DNA from: DASPKT01 sp035626475
GTDB lineage: Bacteria > Pseudomonadota > Alphaproteobacteria > Azospirillales > Azospirillaceae
Assembly (NCBI GenBank): GCA_035626475.1
Contig: DASPNP010000082.1
Location: 59,062-123,061, forward strand
DNA: 64,000 bases
Direction of reading: 5' to 3'
The position numbers and the translations under genes were made by a program. Under the pieces are notes generated by a model, which saw only the letters and a list, made by a program, of their open reading frames with translations, ran no database searches and was not told where the DNA came from. This document shows, one piece after another, positions 43,188-52,369 of the stretch (the first letter of the stretch is position 1; each line of letters begins with the position of its first letter).

Positions 43188-43318
43188 ATCAATCTAGTCA
43201 GGCTTTTAGGCGATTGAATGGAGATAGTCCGGCATCAAGCAGATCGATTCTGGCTTCTAAGTGACATGACGCGACCGAACCAAGCGCTTCCGAGTCTGAT
43301 AATTCGTTGATTCTCACA
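43188..43318. repeat. Right end of Tn7-like element
   Basis: 131 non-coding, relatively AT-rich bases lie between the last cargo gene and the comM fragment. The outer edge is TTGATTCTCACA at 43307-43318 (TGTGAGAATCAA read inward), which has the TGT/ACA terminus of Tn7 relatives. A partly similar CGATTCTGG lies at 43246-43254 and may be an internal TnsB site, though the repeat is weak. Confidence 0.65.
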
Positions 43319-44004
43319 GCGGTCTGCGCGCCAAGCCCGGGGAGATCAGCTTGGCGCACCAGGGCGTGCTGTTCCTGGACGAGCTGCCGGAGTTCAACCG
43401 GCAGACGCTGGAATCCCTGCGCCAGCCGCTGGAGACCGGGCGCGCCACCATCGCGCGGGCGAACAGCCATGTCACCTACCCGGCCCGGGTGCAGCTGGTG
43501 GCGGCGATGAATCCCTGCCGCTGCGGCCATCTGGACGATGCCGCGCTGGCCTGTGGCCGGGCGCCGAAATGCGCCGCCGACTACCAGTCACGCATCTCCG
43601 GGCCGGTGTTCGACCGCATCGACCTGCATGTCGACGTGCCCGCCGTCACCCCCGCCGACCTGTCGCTGCCGCCGCCCCGCGAGGACAGCGCCGCCGTCGC
43701 CGAACGGGTGGCGCGGGTGCGCCTGGCGCAGCGCGAGCGCTACGCCGCCCATGCCCGTCCCGGCGCGCCGCCGGTGCGTACCAACGCCGAGGCCGACGGC
43801 GAGCTGCTGGAGGCGGTGGCCGCCCCCGATGCGCCCGGCCGCGCCCTGCTGACGGAGGCGTCGGACCGGCTGCGCCTCTCGGCCCGCGGCTACCACCGCG
43901 TCCTGCGCGTCGCCCGCACGCTGGCCGACATGGAAGGCGCCGGCTCCGTCCGCCGCGTCCACATCGCCGAGGCGCTGAGCTACCGGCGGGTGCTGCCGCG
44001 GTGA
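43319..44004 (+). pseudogene. comM: comM/yifB 3' fragment, cut by transposon
   Basis: From 43321 the frame reads GLRAKPGEISLAHQGVLFLD, the Walker B half of the Mg-chelatase-like AAA+ protein ComM/YifB, followed by the ATYPARVQLVAAMNPCRCG-type zinc region (here TYPARVQLVAAMNPCRCG) and the family's normal C-terminus. The Walker A half is missing: transposon DNA stands there. ComM is a hexameric helicase that aids branch migration during natural transformation, so this strain should lack it unless another copy exists. About 228 residues remain of ~510. Confidence 0.9.
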
Positions 44005-44020
44005 TCCACCCTGCGGAAAC

Positions 44021-44053
44021 TCCCGAACGGGAATGTCCGTTTGTGTGTATAAT
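44021..44053 (+). promoter_or_regulatory. hicAB promoter with dyad
   Basis: A perfect -10 hexamer TATAAT (44048-44053) stands 24 bases before the hicA start. The dyad TCCCG-AA-CGGGA (44021-44032) covers the expected -35 region and is a candidate site for HicB. No good -35 sequence is seen, so an activator or an extended -10 may be involved. Confidence 0.6.
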
Positions 44054-44077
44054 GAACGCGCCGCGCTGGGGCCTTCC

Positions 44078-44266
44078 GTGAAGGCCCGTGAGGTGGTGGC
44101 GCGGCTGCTGGCGGATGGGTGGTACGAGGACAGGCAGACGGGCGGCCACAGGCACTTCAAGCACCCGACCCGCCCCGGCCTCTCCACGGTGCCAATGCAT
44201 CCCGGCGACCTGCCGCTCTGGATCATCAAATCCATCGAGCGGCAGAGCGGAACGAAACTGAGATGA
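44078..44266 (+). CDS. hicA: HicA-family toxin
   Basis: 62 residues from GTG 44078 (MKAREVVARLLADGWYEDRQ), the usual HicA N-terminus. An in-frame ATG at 44033 would place the TATAAT inside the gene. The catalytic His lies in GGHRHFKHP, followed by TVPMHPGDLPLWIIKSIERQ, a standard HicA fold (double-stranded-RNA-binding-like). HicA cuts mRNA when free of HicB. The gene is followed directly by hicB. It lies just past the comM scar. Confidence 0.9.
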   Translation: MKAREVVARLLADGWYEDRQTGGHRHFKHPTRPGLSTVPMHPGDLPLWIIKSIERQSGTKLR

Positions 44267-44304
44267 GCGGCGGGCGGACGCCCGCTCCGATCCTGCGAGG
44301 AACC

Positions 44305-44724
44305 ATGACCCGCGTCGCCTACCCAGCCGTCATCGTGAGCCCCGATGCGCCGGAGGGGGCATACGGGGTCCTCTTCCCCGACCTGCCCGGCTGCTACTCC
44401 GCGGGGGACAGTGTCGAGCACGCGTTCCTGGCTGCGGCCGAGGCGCTCGAGGGGCACCTTTCCATCCTTGCGGAGGAGGGGCCCCTGCCAAAGCCTTCCA
44501 GCCTGGATGAGGCCCGCGCGGTGGCGGAAGCGGAGCAGGAGCCGGACGATGGACCGGTCGCCGCCGTCCTCCTGGTGCCGGCGACCCTGCCGGGGCGCAC
44601 CCAGCGCTTCAACGTCACGCTGGACGAGAATCTCGTCGCGCAGATCGACAGCCTGACAGGCAACCGCAGCGCCTTCCTGGCCGATGCCGCCCGTGCCGAG
44701 CTGCGGCGGCGGCAGGGACGCTGA
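44305..44724 (+). CDS. hicB: HicB-family antitoxin
   Basis: 139 residues from ATG 44305, with GAGG 5 bases upstream; an earlier ATG at 44263 overlaps the hicA stop and is possible. The N-terminus YPAVIVSPDAPEGAYGVLFP with DLPGCYSAGDS is the partial RNase H-like HicB core, and the C-terminus (RFNVTLDENLVAQIDSLTGN) is a ribbon-helix-helix DNA-binding domain. It binds and blocks HicA and represses the pair. Confidence 0.88.
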   Translation: MTRVAYPAVIVSPDAPEGAYGVLFPDLPGCYSAGDSVEHAFLAAAEALEGHLSILAEEGPLPKPSSLDEARAVAEAEQEPDDGPVAAVLLVPATLPGRTQRFNVTLDENLVAQIDSLTGNRSAFLADAARAELRRRQGR

Positions 44725-44804
44725 CCCGCCGCCCGTCCACGGTGCGGACATAAGCGGAAAGGTGGGTGGCGCTCCCTGGAAGAGTGATGCGGGCTGGTCC
44801 CGGG

Positions 44805-44824
44805 TTGGTATAATCTTATATCAA
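44805..44824 (+). promoter_or_regulatory. Promoter/operator of FAD oxidase
   Basis: TTGGTATAA-TC-TTATATCAA (44805-44824) is a near-perfect dyad that includes a TATAAT -10 (44809-44814). It lies 33 bases before the FAD-oxidase start. GGCTGGT at 44792-44798 and ACCAGCC at 44824-44830 extend the symmetry. The TTGGTATA pattern resembles sites of FCD-type GntR regulators, which often control lactate/glycolate-type oxidases; no such regulator gene is nearby. Confidence 0.5.
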
Positions 44825-44856
44825 CCAGCCAGGACCCTTTCGCCGGAGGCCGCGCC

Positions 44857-46452
44857 ATGCCCGATACCGCCGCTCCCGCCCTCTCCGATGCGCAGGCGGT
44901 TCTGGACCGGCTGCGGCAGGCGCTCGGCGCCGAGCAGGTGCTGACCGATGCGGCGACGCTGGCGCTGCATTCCCAGGACGTGTTCCGGCGGGGCGAGACC
45001 TGCCTCGCCGTGCTGCGGCCGGGCAGCGCCGGGGAGACGGCGGAGGCCGTGCGCATCGCGGCGGAGGCGGGTCTGGCGGTGGTGCCGCGCGGCGGCGGCA
45101 TGTCCTACACCGACGGCTATCTCGCCACCCGGACCGGCAGCGTGCAGATCGACACGTCGCGCCTCGACCGCATCCTGGAAATCGACGAGGAGGGGATGAC
45201 CGTCACGGCGGAGGCGGGCGTCACCTGGAAGGAACTGCACGAGGCGCTGTCGGCCCGGGGCCTGCGCACCCCCTACTGGGGCCCGATGTCCGGCATCCGC
45301 GCCACGGTCGGCGGCGCGCTCAGCCAGGGCAGCATCTTCTTCGGCTCGGCCCAGCACGGGGCCGTGGGCGACAGCGTGCTGTCCATCACCGTGGCGCTTT
45401 CGGACGGAACGGTCGTCTCCACCGGCACCGGCGCCTCGCGCCATGTGGCGACGCCCTTCTTCCGACACCACGGCCCCGACCTGACCGGCCTGTTCACCGG
45501 CGACTGCGGGGTGTTCGGGGTGAAGCTGCGCGCGACCTTCCGGCTGCTGAAGGCGGCGCCGGCGCAGCGCTACCTCTCCTTCGGCTTCGACGATTATGCC
45601 GGCCTGTCGCAGGCGCTGGCGGCCATCGCGCGCGAGGGCGTCTGCAGCGAGATCGCCGCCTTCGACCCCTACCTGGCGCAGCTGCGCCTGCGCCGCGCCA
45701 GCCTGATGACGGACGTCAACGTCGCCGTCGGCGTCATCAGGAACAGCGGCTCGATCTTCAAGGGCGTGGCGGAGGCGGCGAAGATGGCGCTGGCCGGCCG
45801 CCGCTTCATGGATGGGGTGGAGTTCTCGCTCCACTGCACGCTGGACGGGCTGACCGAGGCGGCGCTGGAGCCGGCGGTCGCCCTGGTGCGCGGCCATGCG
45901 CTGAAGACCGGCCGGGAGATCGAGAACACCATCGCCAAGGCCATGCGCGGCATGCCCTTCCCGCCGCCGAACTCGATGCTGGGGCCGGGCGGCGAGCGCT
46001 GGGTCCCGGTGCACGGCATCGTGCCGATGAGCAAGATGAAGGAGAGCATGGCGGCCTGCGAGCGGGTCTTCCAGGAGGAGGCGGATCTGTGCGCCCGGCA
46101 CGGGATCGAGCATGGCTACCTGATGACCACCATCGGCACCCATGCCTTCCTGATCGAGCCCTGCCTCTATTGGCCCGACGCGCGCGCCGAGATCCACGAG
46201 GCCTTCATGGAGGAGGATTATGTCCGCCGCCTGCCGGTGCTGACGGCCACGCCGGAGAACTCGCGCGCGGTGGAGCATCTGAAGTTCCGCCTCGCCCAGG
46301 CCCTGTCGGAGGTCGGCGGCACGCATTTCCAGCTGGGCAAGTTCTATCCCTACCAGCAGAGCCTGGAGCCGGACTACGCCCGGCTGATGGGGGAGATCAA
46401 GCGGCTGCTGGACCCGCGCGGCGCCATGAACCCGGGCGCGCTGGGCTTCTGA
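44857..46452 (+). CDS. FAD-linked oxidase, GlcD/VAO family
   Basis: 531 residues. The N-terminal PCMH-type FAD-binding domain is seen at ~40-225 (VVPRGGGMSYTDGY, MSGIRATVGGALSQGSIFFG, GDCGVFGVKLRATFRLL) and the C-terminus ends PRGAMNPGALGF, as in vanillyl-alcohol oxidase/D-lactate dehydrogenase relatives. It should oxidise a 2-hydroxy acid or phenolic alcohol in the cytoplasm; the substrate is unknown. No GlcE/GlcF partners are near, so it works alone. It has its own promoter at 44805. Confidence 0.85.
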   Translation: MPDTAAPALSDAQAVLDRLRQALGAEQVLTDAATLALHSQDVFRRGETCLAVLRPGSAGETAEAVRIAAEAGLAVVPRGGGMSYTDGYLATRTGSVQIDTSRLDRILEIDEEGMTVTAEAGVTWKELHEALSARGLRTPYWGPMSGIRATVGGALSQGSIFFGSAQHGAVGDSVLSITVALSDGTVVSTGTGASRHVATPFFRHHGPDLTGLFTGDCGVFGVKLRATFRLLKAAPAQRYLSFGFDDYAGLSQALAAIAREGVCSEIAAFDPYLAQLRLRRASLMTDVNVAVGVIRNSGSIFKGVAEAAKMALAGRRFMDGVEFSLHCTLDGLTEAALEPAVALVRGHALKTGREIENTIAKAMRGMPFPPPNSMLGPGGERWVPVHGIVPMSKMKESMAACERVFQEEADLCARHGIEHGYLMTTIGTHAFLIEPCLYWPDARAEIHEAFMEEDYVRRLPVLTATPENSRAVEHLKFRLAQALSEVGGTHFQLGKFYPYQQSLEPDYARLMGEIKRLLDPRGAMNPGALGF

Positions 46453-46456
46453 CGCC

Positions 46457-47686
46457 TCAGTCGCGCGGCCGGGTCACCCGGGCGGCGAGCAGCAGCGCGG
46501 CGACCAGCAGCAGCCCCGCCAGCAGGAACGGGGCACCCGGCAGCTGCCAGCCCGTATCGTCGTCGGCGAAGGTGGCGAAGGACTGGGTGAAGAGCAGCGG
46601 CCCGCCCAGGCCGGTGAAGGAGCGGATGGCGGTCAGCGCGCCCTGCAGCTGTCCCTGCTCCTGCGGCGGCACATGCCGGCTCATCAGCGCCTGGGCGGAC
46701 GGGCCGGCGAAGCCCCAGAGCGACATCACGGGCACGCCGATCCAGAACAGCCAAGCCGTCGGCGCCAAGCCATAGACCGCCAGACCGATGGCGCCGAAGG
46801 CGAGGCCGAACAGCAGCATCGGCCGCTCGCCGAAGCGCGCCACCGCCGGCCGCACCAGCCCGCCCTGCACCAGGGCCGAGCACACGCCGACCGCGCCCAG
46901 GGTCAGCCCTACCGTCGTCACGTCCCAGCCGTAGCGGTGCGAGCCGTACAGCACGAAGACGCTGGGCAGCACCTCGTGCGCCAGATAGTAGAGCGCCGCC
47001 ACCGCCGCCAGACCCGACAGCTCGGGGTGCGAGCGCAGCAGCTTCAGCGAGCCCACCGGGTTGGCCCGGCGCCAGCTGAAGGGGCTGCGCCGCTCCCGCG
47101 GCAGGGACTCCGGCAGCACCAGCAGCCCGTAGGCGAAGTTGGCGAGGCTGAGGCCGGCCGCCACCCAGAAGGGCAGGCGCGGGTCGACATCGCCCAGCAG
47201 GCCGCCCAGCGTCGGCCCCAGCACGAAGCCGAAGCCGAAGGCGGCGCCGACCTTGCCGAATCCGGCGGCGCGCTTCTCCGGCGGGGTCACGTCGGCGATA
47301 TAGGCGAAGGCGGTGGTGATGCTGGCCGAGGTGATGCCGGAGATCAGCCGGCCGACGAACAGCCAGCCCAGCGTCGGCGCCAGCGCCATCAGCACATAGT
47401 CCAGCCCCAGCCCGAGATTGGAGAGCAGGATCACCGGCCGCCGCCCGAACCTGTCCGACAGCGCGCCCAGCAGGGGCGAGAAGACGAACTGCATCAGCCC
47501 CCAGGCGAAGCCGAACAGGCCGAACATCTCGGCGGCGCTCACCTCGTTCCCGCCCATGAAGTCGGTCACCAGCTTCGGCAGCACCGGGATGATGACGCCC
47601 ACCGCCAGCACGTCCAGCGCCACCGTCACCAGGATGAAGAGCAGGGCCGCGCGGCGCGGCTCCGGCGGGGTGGCTTGGACGGTCAT
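46457..47686 (-). CDS. MFS transporter, TetA-like
   Basis: 409 residues with 12 hydrophobic segments. The motif GALSDRFGRRPVILLSNLGL between TM2 and TM3 is motif A of the major facilitator superfamily, and VLALDVLAVGVIIPVLP-type N-terminus (here ALDVLAVGVIIPVLPKLV) with FVGRLISGITSASI resembles the class of TetA(A/C/G) tetracycline/H+ antiporters. Proton-driven drug export is likely; the real substrate cannot be told. It is convergent with the FAD oxidase gene, 4 bases apart. Confidence 0.88.
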   Translation of the reverse strand: MTVQATPPEPRRAALLFILVTVALDVLAVGVIIPVLPKLVTDFMGGNEVSAAEMFGLFGFAWGLMQFVFSPLLGALSDRFGRRPVILLSNLGLGLDYVLMALAPTLGWLFVGRLISGITSASITTAFAYIADVTPPEKRAAGFGKVGAAFGFGFVLGPTLGGLLGDVDPRLPFWVAAGLSLANFAYGLLVLPESLPRERRSPFSWRRANPVGSLKLLRSHPELSGLAAVAALYYLAHEVLPSVFVLYGSHRYGWDVTTVGLTLGAVGVCSALVQGGLVRPAVARFGERPMLLFGLAFGAIGLAVYGLAPTAWLFWIGVPVMSLWGFAGPSAQALMSRHVPPQEQGQLQGALTAIRSFTGLGGPLLFTQSFATFADDDTGWQLPGAPFLLAGLLLVAALLLAARVTRPRD

Positions 47687-47869
47687 GGCTGGTCCGGCGG
47701 GATGCGGTCGGCGGAATAGGGGGCGGGCCGCACGGTTATGCCGCCGAACCGCCCGCCATGCACGCGATGATTCCCCGGCGTGGCCGCAATCCGTGCCTCC
47801 CGCCGGTCACGCCGATGCCCCGCCGCTGTCCCATGGCGCGGCGCGACTGGTTGGGGTAGACTGCCCCTC

Positions 47870-48097
47870 ATGGTCGAGACCCTGCCGACAGCCCCGCGGA
47901 CCGGCGGCCTTCTTCCCGAAGGCGGCGACCGGCGCGGCATCCTGATTCCGCCCCCCGCCCCGGTGCGCGCGGCCGCCCCGGTGCGCCCCGGCAACCGCTG
48001 GCCCAGCCCGCGCGAGCTGGCCAGCCTGATGGTCAACGGCATCCTGACCCTGCCCGCCCGCTACCGCCGCGGCATGTTCCTGGACGTGCTGGTCTAG
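47870..48097 (+). CDS. Hypothetical protein, 75 aa
   Basis: From ATG 47870 (MVETLPTAPRTGGLLPEGGD). The middle is Pro/Ala-rich and the end (PSPRELASLMVNGILTLPAR, YRRGMFLDVLV) looks like a folded, conserved tail. No ribosome site is clear; CCCCTC stands before the ATG. Codon use matches nearby genes. I recognise no family. Confidence 0.55.
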   Translation: MVETLPTAPRTGGLLPEGGDRRGILIPPPAPVRAAAPVRPGNRWPSPRELASLMVNGILTLPARYRRGMFLDVLV

Positions 48098-48236
48098 GCC
48101 GCACCGCTGTCTGGCATCCCGGACGCGTGAATATCCCCATCCTTCCGTACCGCTTGCGCGCCGCGCCTTGTGGGCATATCTAAGGATTTCACAAGCGGGC
48201 CTCGTCTTTTGCCCGGGAATACCTCAGGGGATGCGC

Positions 48237-49490
48237 GTGACCGACTTCTCCGCCCTGGCCGGCAAGCGGATCCTGCTGGTGATCTCCGGCGGCATCGCGG
48301 CCTACAAGTGCCTGGAGCTGATCCGCCGCCTGAAGGAGCGCGGCGCCACGGTGCGCTGCGTGCTCACCAAGGGCGGCGCGCAATTCGTCACGCCGCTTTC
48401 GGTCCAGGCCCTGTCGGAGGAGAAGGTCTATACCGAGCTCTGGTCGCTGACCGACGAGTCCGAGATGGGCCATATCCGGCTGTCGCGCGAGGCCGACCTG
48501 GTGGTGGTGGCGCCGGCCAGCGCCGACATCCTGGCGCGCATGGCCGCCGGCATCGCCGACGACCTCGCCACCACGGCGCTGCTGGCGACCGACAAGCCGG
48601 TCATGGTCGCCCCGGCCATGAACCAGATGATGTGGGGCCATCCCGCCACCCGCGCCAACATGGCGACCTTGGAGGCGCGGGGCGTGCTGCGCATCGGCCC
48701 CAACTCGGGCGACATGGCCTGCGGCGAGACGGGCGCGGGGCGGATGAGCGAGCCGCACGAGATCCTGGCCGCCATCGCCGGCTTCTTCGCGCCGAAGCAT
48801 CTTCCGCTCGCCGGCCGCCACGCGGTCGTCACCAGCGGCCCGACGCATGAGCCGATCGACCCCGTCCGCTACATCGCCAACCGCTCCTCCGGCAAACAGG
48901 GCCATGCCGTGGCCGCCGCCCTGGCGGCACTCGGCGCCCGGGTGACGCTGGTCAGCGGCCCGGTGGCCCTGCCCGATCCGGCCGGCGTTTCGGTGGTGCG
49001 GGTGGAGACGGCGCGGCAGATGCTGGCCGCCGTCCAGGCGGCGCTGCCCGCCGACATCGCTGTCTGCGCCGCCGCCGTGGCCGACTGGCGCGTGGCGGCC
49101 GAGGCCGGGCAGAAGCTGAAGAAGGGCGAGGGCGGCCCGCCCGCGCTCGCCATGGCCGAGAACCCCGACATCCTCGCCACCCTGTCGCGCGCCGTCGACC
49201 GCCCCACCCTGGTGGTGGGCTTCGCCGCCGAGACGGAGCGGGTGCTGGAGCATGCCGCCGCCAAGCTGGAGCGCAAGGGCTGCGACTGGATCGTCGCCAA
49301 CGACGTCTCGCCCGCCGCCGGCACCTTCGGTGGCCAGGAGAACACCGTCCACCTGCTGCGCCGGGGCGTGGCGCCGGAGAGCTGGCCGCGCCTGCCCAAG
49401 GACGAGGTCGGCCGCCGCCTCGCCCAGGCCATCGCTACCCATTTCGCCCGATCCACCGCCCACCCCATTGCCGCCGGAACCCAGGAATGA
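48237..49490 (+). CDS. coaBC: Phosphopantothenoylcysteine synthetase/decarboxylase
   Basis: 417 residues from GTG 48237; AGGGG lies 6 bases before it and directly abuts an ATG at 48231. The N-terminal flavin decarboxylase (CoaC) shows GKRILLVISGGIAAYKCLEL, APAMNQMMWGHPATR and the substrate Cys in GDMACGETGAGRM. The C-terminal synthetase (CoaB) shows TSGPTHEPIDPVRYIANRSS and GFAAETERVLEHA. It makes 4'-phosphopantetheine from phosphopantothenate, Cys and CTP in the coenzyme A pathway. dut overlaps its end by 4 bases. Confidence 0.95.
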   Translation: MTDFSALAGKRILLVISGGIAAYKCLELIRRLKERGATVRCVLTKGGAQFVTPLSVQALSEEKVYTELWSLTDESEMGHIRLSREADLVVVAPASADILARMAAGIADDLATTALLATDKPVMVAPAMNQMMWGHPATRANMATLEARGVLRIGPNSGDMACGETGAGRMSEPHEILAAIAGFFAPKHLPLAGRHAVVTSGPTHEPIDPVRYIANRSSGKQGHAVAAALAALGARVTLVSGPVALPDPAGVSVVRVETARQMLAAVQAALPADIAVCAAAVADWRVAAEAGQKLKKGEGGPPALAMAENPDILATLSRAVDRPTLVVGFAAETERVLEHAAAKLERKGCDWIVANDVSPAAGTFGGQENTVHLLRRGVAPESWPRLPKDEVGRRLAQAIATHFARSTAHPIAAGTQE

Positions 49491-49942
49491 CCGACATCCA
49501 GATCTTCATCACCCGCCTGCCGCACGGCGCCGATCTGGCGCTGCCCGCCTACGCCACCGAGCAGGCGGCGGGCATGGACCTGCTGGCGGCGGTGCCTGAG
49601 CCGGTGACCCTGGCGCCCGGCCAGCGCCGGCTGATCCCCACCGGCATCGCCATAGCATTGCCGCCCGGCTTCGAGGCGCAGGTGCGGCCGCGCTCCGGCT
49701 TGGCGCTGAAGAACGGCGTCACGGTGCTGAACTCGCCCGGCACGGTCGATGCGGACTACCGGGGCGAGGTCGGCGTGATCCTGGCCAATCTCGGCGACCA
49801 GCCCTTCACCGTGGAGCGCGGCATGCGGGTCGCCCAGATGGTGGTCGCCCGGTACGAGCGGGTCGCCTGGCGCGCGGTGGAGAGCCTGGACGAGACGGCG
49901 CGGGGCGCCGGCGGCTTCGGCTCCACCGGAACGAAGGGGTGA
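49487..49942 (+). CDS. dut: dUTP diphosphatase
   Basis: 151 residues, coupled to coaBC by ATGA overlap. All five dUTPase motifs are clear: AGMDLLAA, RPRSGLALK, NSPGTVDADYRGEVGVIL (with the catalytic Asp), RVAQMVVA and the P-loop-like RGAGGFGSTG at the C-terminus. It forms a trimer that hydrolyses dUTP to dUMP, keeping uracil out of DNA and supplying thymidylate synthesis. The coaBC-dut pairing is common in bacteria. Confidence 0.96.
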   Translation: MTDIQIFITRLPHGADLALPAYATEQAAGMDLLAAVPEPVTLAPGQRRLIPTGIAIALPPGFEAQVRPRSGLALKNGVTVLNSPGTVDADYRGEVGVILANLGDQPFTVERGMRVAQMVVARYERVAWRAVESLDETARGAGGFGSTGTKG

Positions 49943-49948
49943 GCCGCC

Positions 49949-50416
49949 ATGGGTGAGGGCATGCTGCGCATCTCCAAGAAGCTGATGTTCGCCATCGAGG
50001 TGGTGCTGGACATCGCCTACAACGCCGGCACCGAGCCGGTGCAGTCCGGCGAGATCACCGCCCGCCAGGGCATCCCCAAGCGATATCTGGAGCAGGTGCT
50101 GCAGGCGCTGGTGCGGGCCGGCATCCTGACCGGCGTGCGCGGGCCGCGCGGCGGCTACCGGCTGGCGCGCGAGCGGCGGCGCATCTCGGTCGGCGAGATC
50201 GTGCGGGTGGTGCGGACGCTGGAGCAGGCGACCGACCCGACCGAAGAGCCGATCGGCAGCAACCTCGGCCGCCGGGTGGTGCGCCCGCTCTGGTCCGAGC
50301 TGCAGGACGACTGCATGCGCCGCCTGGACGAGACCAGCATCGAGGATCTCTGCCTGCGCGCCCACCAGGCCGGCATCGAGAGCGAGGCCACGCACAAGAT
50401 CGATTTCTCGATCTGA
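49949..50416 (+). CDS. Rrf2-family transcriptional regulator
   Basis: 155 residues. Winged-helix core: KKLMFAIEVVLDIAYNAGTE, GIPKRYLEQVLQALVRAGIL and the wing GVRGPRGGYRLARERR, characteristic of Rrf2 (IscR/CymR/NsrR). Only two Cys remain in the region where IscR ligates its Fe-S cluster (CMRRL, DLCLR), so this is more like CymR, which senses cysteine status with CysK. The cysK gene follows at 50535, and a TGGC-AATTC-GCCA dyad lies in its promoter. Control of cysteine synthesis is the likely task. Confidence 0.88.
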   Translation: MGEGMLRISKKLMFAIEVVLDIAYNAGTEPVQSGEITARQGIPKRYLEQVLQALVRAGILTGVRGPRGGYRLARERRRISVGEIVRVVRTLEQATDPTEEPIGSNLGRRVVRPLWSELQDDCMRRLDETSIEDLCLRAHQAGIESEATHKIDFSI

Positions 50417-50455
50417 GCGGGCCCAGATCGGAAGCCTTATCCCGAATTTCCGGTT

Positions 50456-50507
50456 TTGCGTTCGCGCTTGGCCTGATTATATACAGCCTCAGAGTGGCAA
50501 TTCGCCA
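50456..50507 (+). promoter_or_regulatory. cysK promoter with dyad
   Basis: Candidate -35 TTGCGT (50456-50461) and -10 TATATA (50478-50483) are 16 bases apart. TGGC-AATTC-GCCA (50495-50507) is a dyad at or just after the expected start of transcription, well placed for repression by the adjacent Rrf2 protein. Confidence 0.5.
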
Positions 50508-50534
50508 ATTCCACATCATTGATGAGGTGAAATC

Positions 50535-51494
<960 letters not shown>

Positions 51495-51577
51495 GCGTCT
51501 CCCCCCAGCGCCCGCTTGACCCCCGGCCGCGGCGGGTGCCACCTAGGCGCTCCCGCGGCCGGAGGCATTTTCAGCCC

Positions 51578-52369
51578 ATGGATCTCAGCGACAGCCAGGT
51601 CGAGCGCTACGCGCGCCACATCATGCTCAAGGAGGTGGGCGGCATCGGGCAGGAGCGGCTGCTCTCCTCCTCCGTGCTGGTGGTGGGGGCGGGGGGCCTG
51701 GGCTCGCCGCTGCTGCTCTATCTCGCCGCCGCCGGAGTGGGGCGGCTGGGCGTCATCGATGACGACGCCGTCGACCTCTCCAACCTGCAGCGCCAGGTGC
51801 TGCACGACACGGCGTCCATCGGCCAGCCGAAGGTGGAGAGCGCCGAGGCGCGGCTGTTTGCCATCAACCCGGACGCGCGCGTCGAGGCGCACCGGGCGCG
51901 GCTCACCCGGGCCAACGTCATGGCTCTCGTCGGCGGCTACGACTTGGTGGCCGACGGCTCCGACAATTTCGCCACCCGCTTCCTGCTGAACGACGCCTGC
52001 TATCTCGCGGGCAAGCCGCTGGTGTCGGCGGCGATGCTGCGCTTCGACGGGCAGCTCTCCACCTTCAAGGCGCATCTGGGCGCGCCGCATCCCTGCTACC
52101 GCTGCGTCTTCCGCGAGCCGCCGCCGCCGGGCCTGGTGCCCTCCTGCGCCGAGGGCGGGGTGCTCGGGGCGCTGGCCGGCGCCATGGGCTCGCTGCAGGC
52201 GGTGGAGGTGCTGAAGGAGCTGCTGGGCATCGGGGACAGCCTGTCCGGCCGGCTGATGCTCTACGACGCGCTGGCGACCGGCTTCCGGACGATCAAGATC
52301 GCGAAGGACCCGGAATGCCCGCTCTGCGGCGCGGAGCCCGCCTACCGGGACCTGTCGCACCATGGCTGA
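51578..52369 (+). CDS. moeB: ThiF/MoeB-family E1-like adenylyltransferase
   Basis: 263 residues from ATG 51578. Rossmann loop VLVVGAGGLGSPLLLYLAAA, the DLSNLQRQ ATP-contact motif, and zinc ligands in CYRC and CPLC. These proteins adenylate the C-terminal Gly of MoaD or ThiS so that sulfur can be transferred. Lacking a rhodanese tail, it is MoeB-like; ThiF is also possible. Its last bases overlap the DsrE-like gene. Sits in a sulfur-related group after cysK. Confidence 0.88.
   Translation: MDLSDSQVERYARHIMLKEVGGIGQERLLSSSVLVVGAGGLGSPLLLYLAAAGVGRLGVIDDDAVDLSNLQRQVLHDTASIGQPKVESAEARLFAINPDARVEAHRARLTRANVMALVGGYDLVADGSDNFATRFLLNDACYLAGKPLVSAAMLRFDGQLSTFKAHLGAPHPCYRCVFREPPPPGLVPSCAEGGVLGALAGAMGSLQAVEVLKELLGIGDSLSGRLMLYDALATGFRTIKIAKDPECPLCGAEPAYRDLSHHG

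Larger units (their letters stand above)
32800..43318. mobile_element. Tn7-like transposon: transposition module and right end
   Basis: The unit includes TnsE-like, accessory and regulatory genes, tniQ, tnsC, tnsB, tnsA, and a right end at ~43318 that interrupts comM. The terminal bases read outward ...TGATTCTCACA, that is TGT...ACA form, next to GCGGT (43319-43323), where the comM frame resumes; GCGGT may be the 5-bp target duplication. comM is a known target of Tn6022/AbaR-type Tn7 relatives. The left end was not found in the window, so the true element extends left by an unknown length and may carry the PT island as cargo. Confidence 0.75.

Noticed and set aside
43198..43530. 110-codon minus frame spanning the transposon end
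   Set aside because: It crosses the junction between transposon end and comM and has no coding features.
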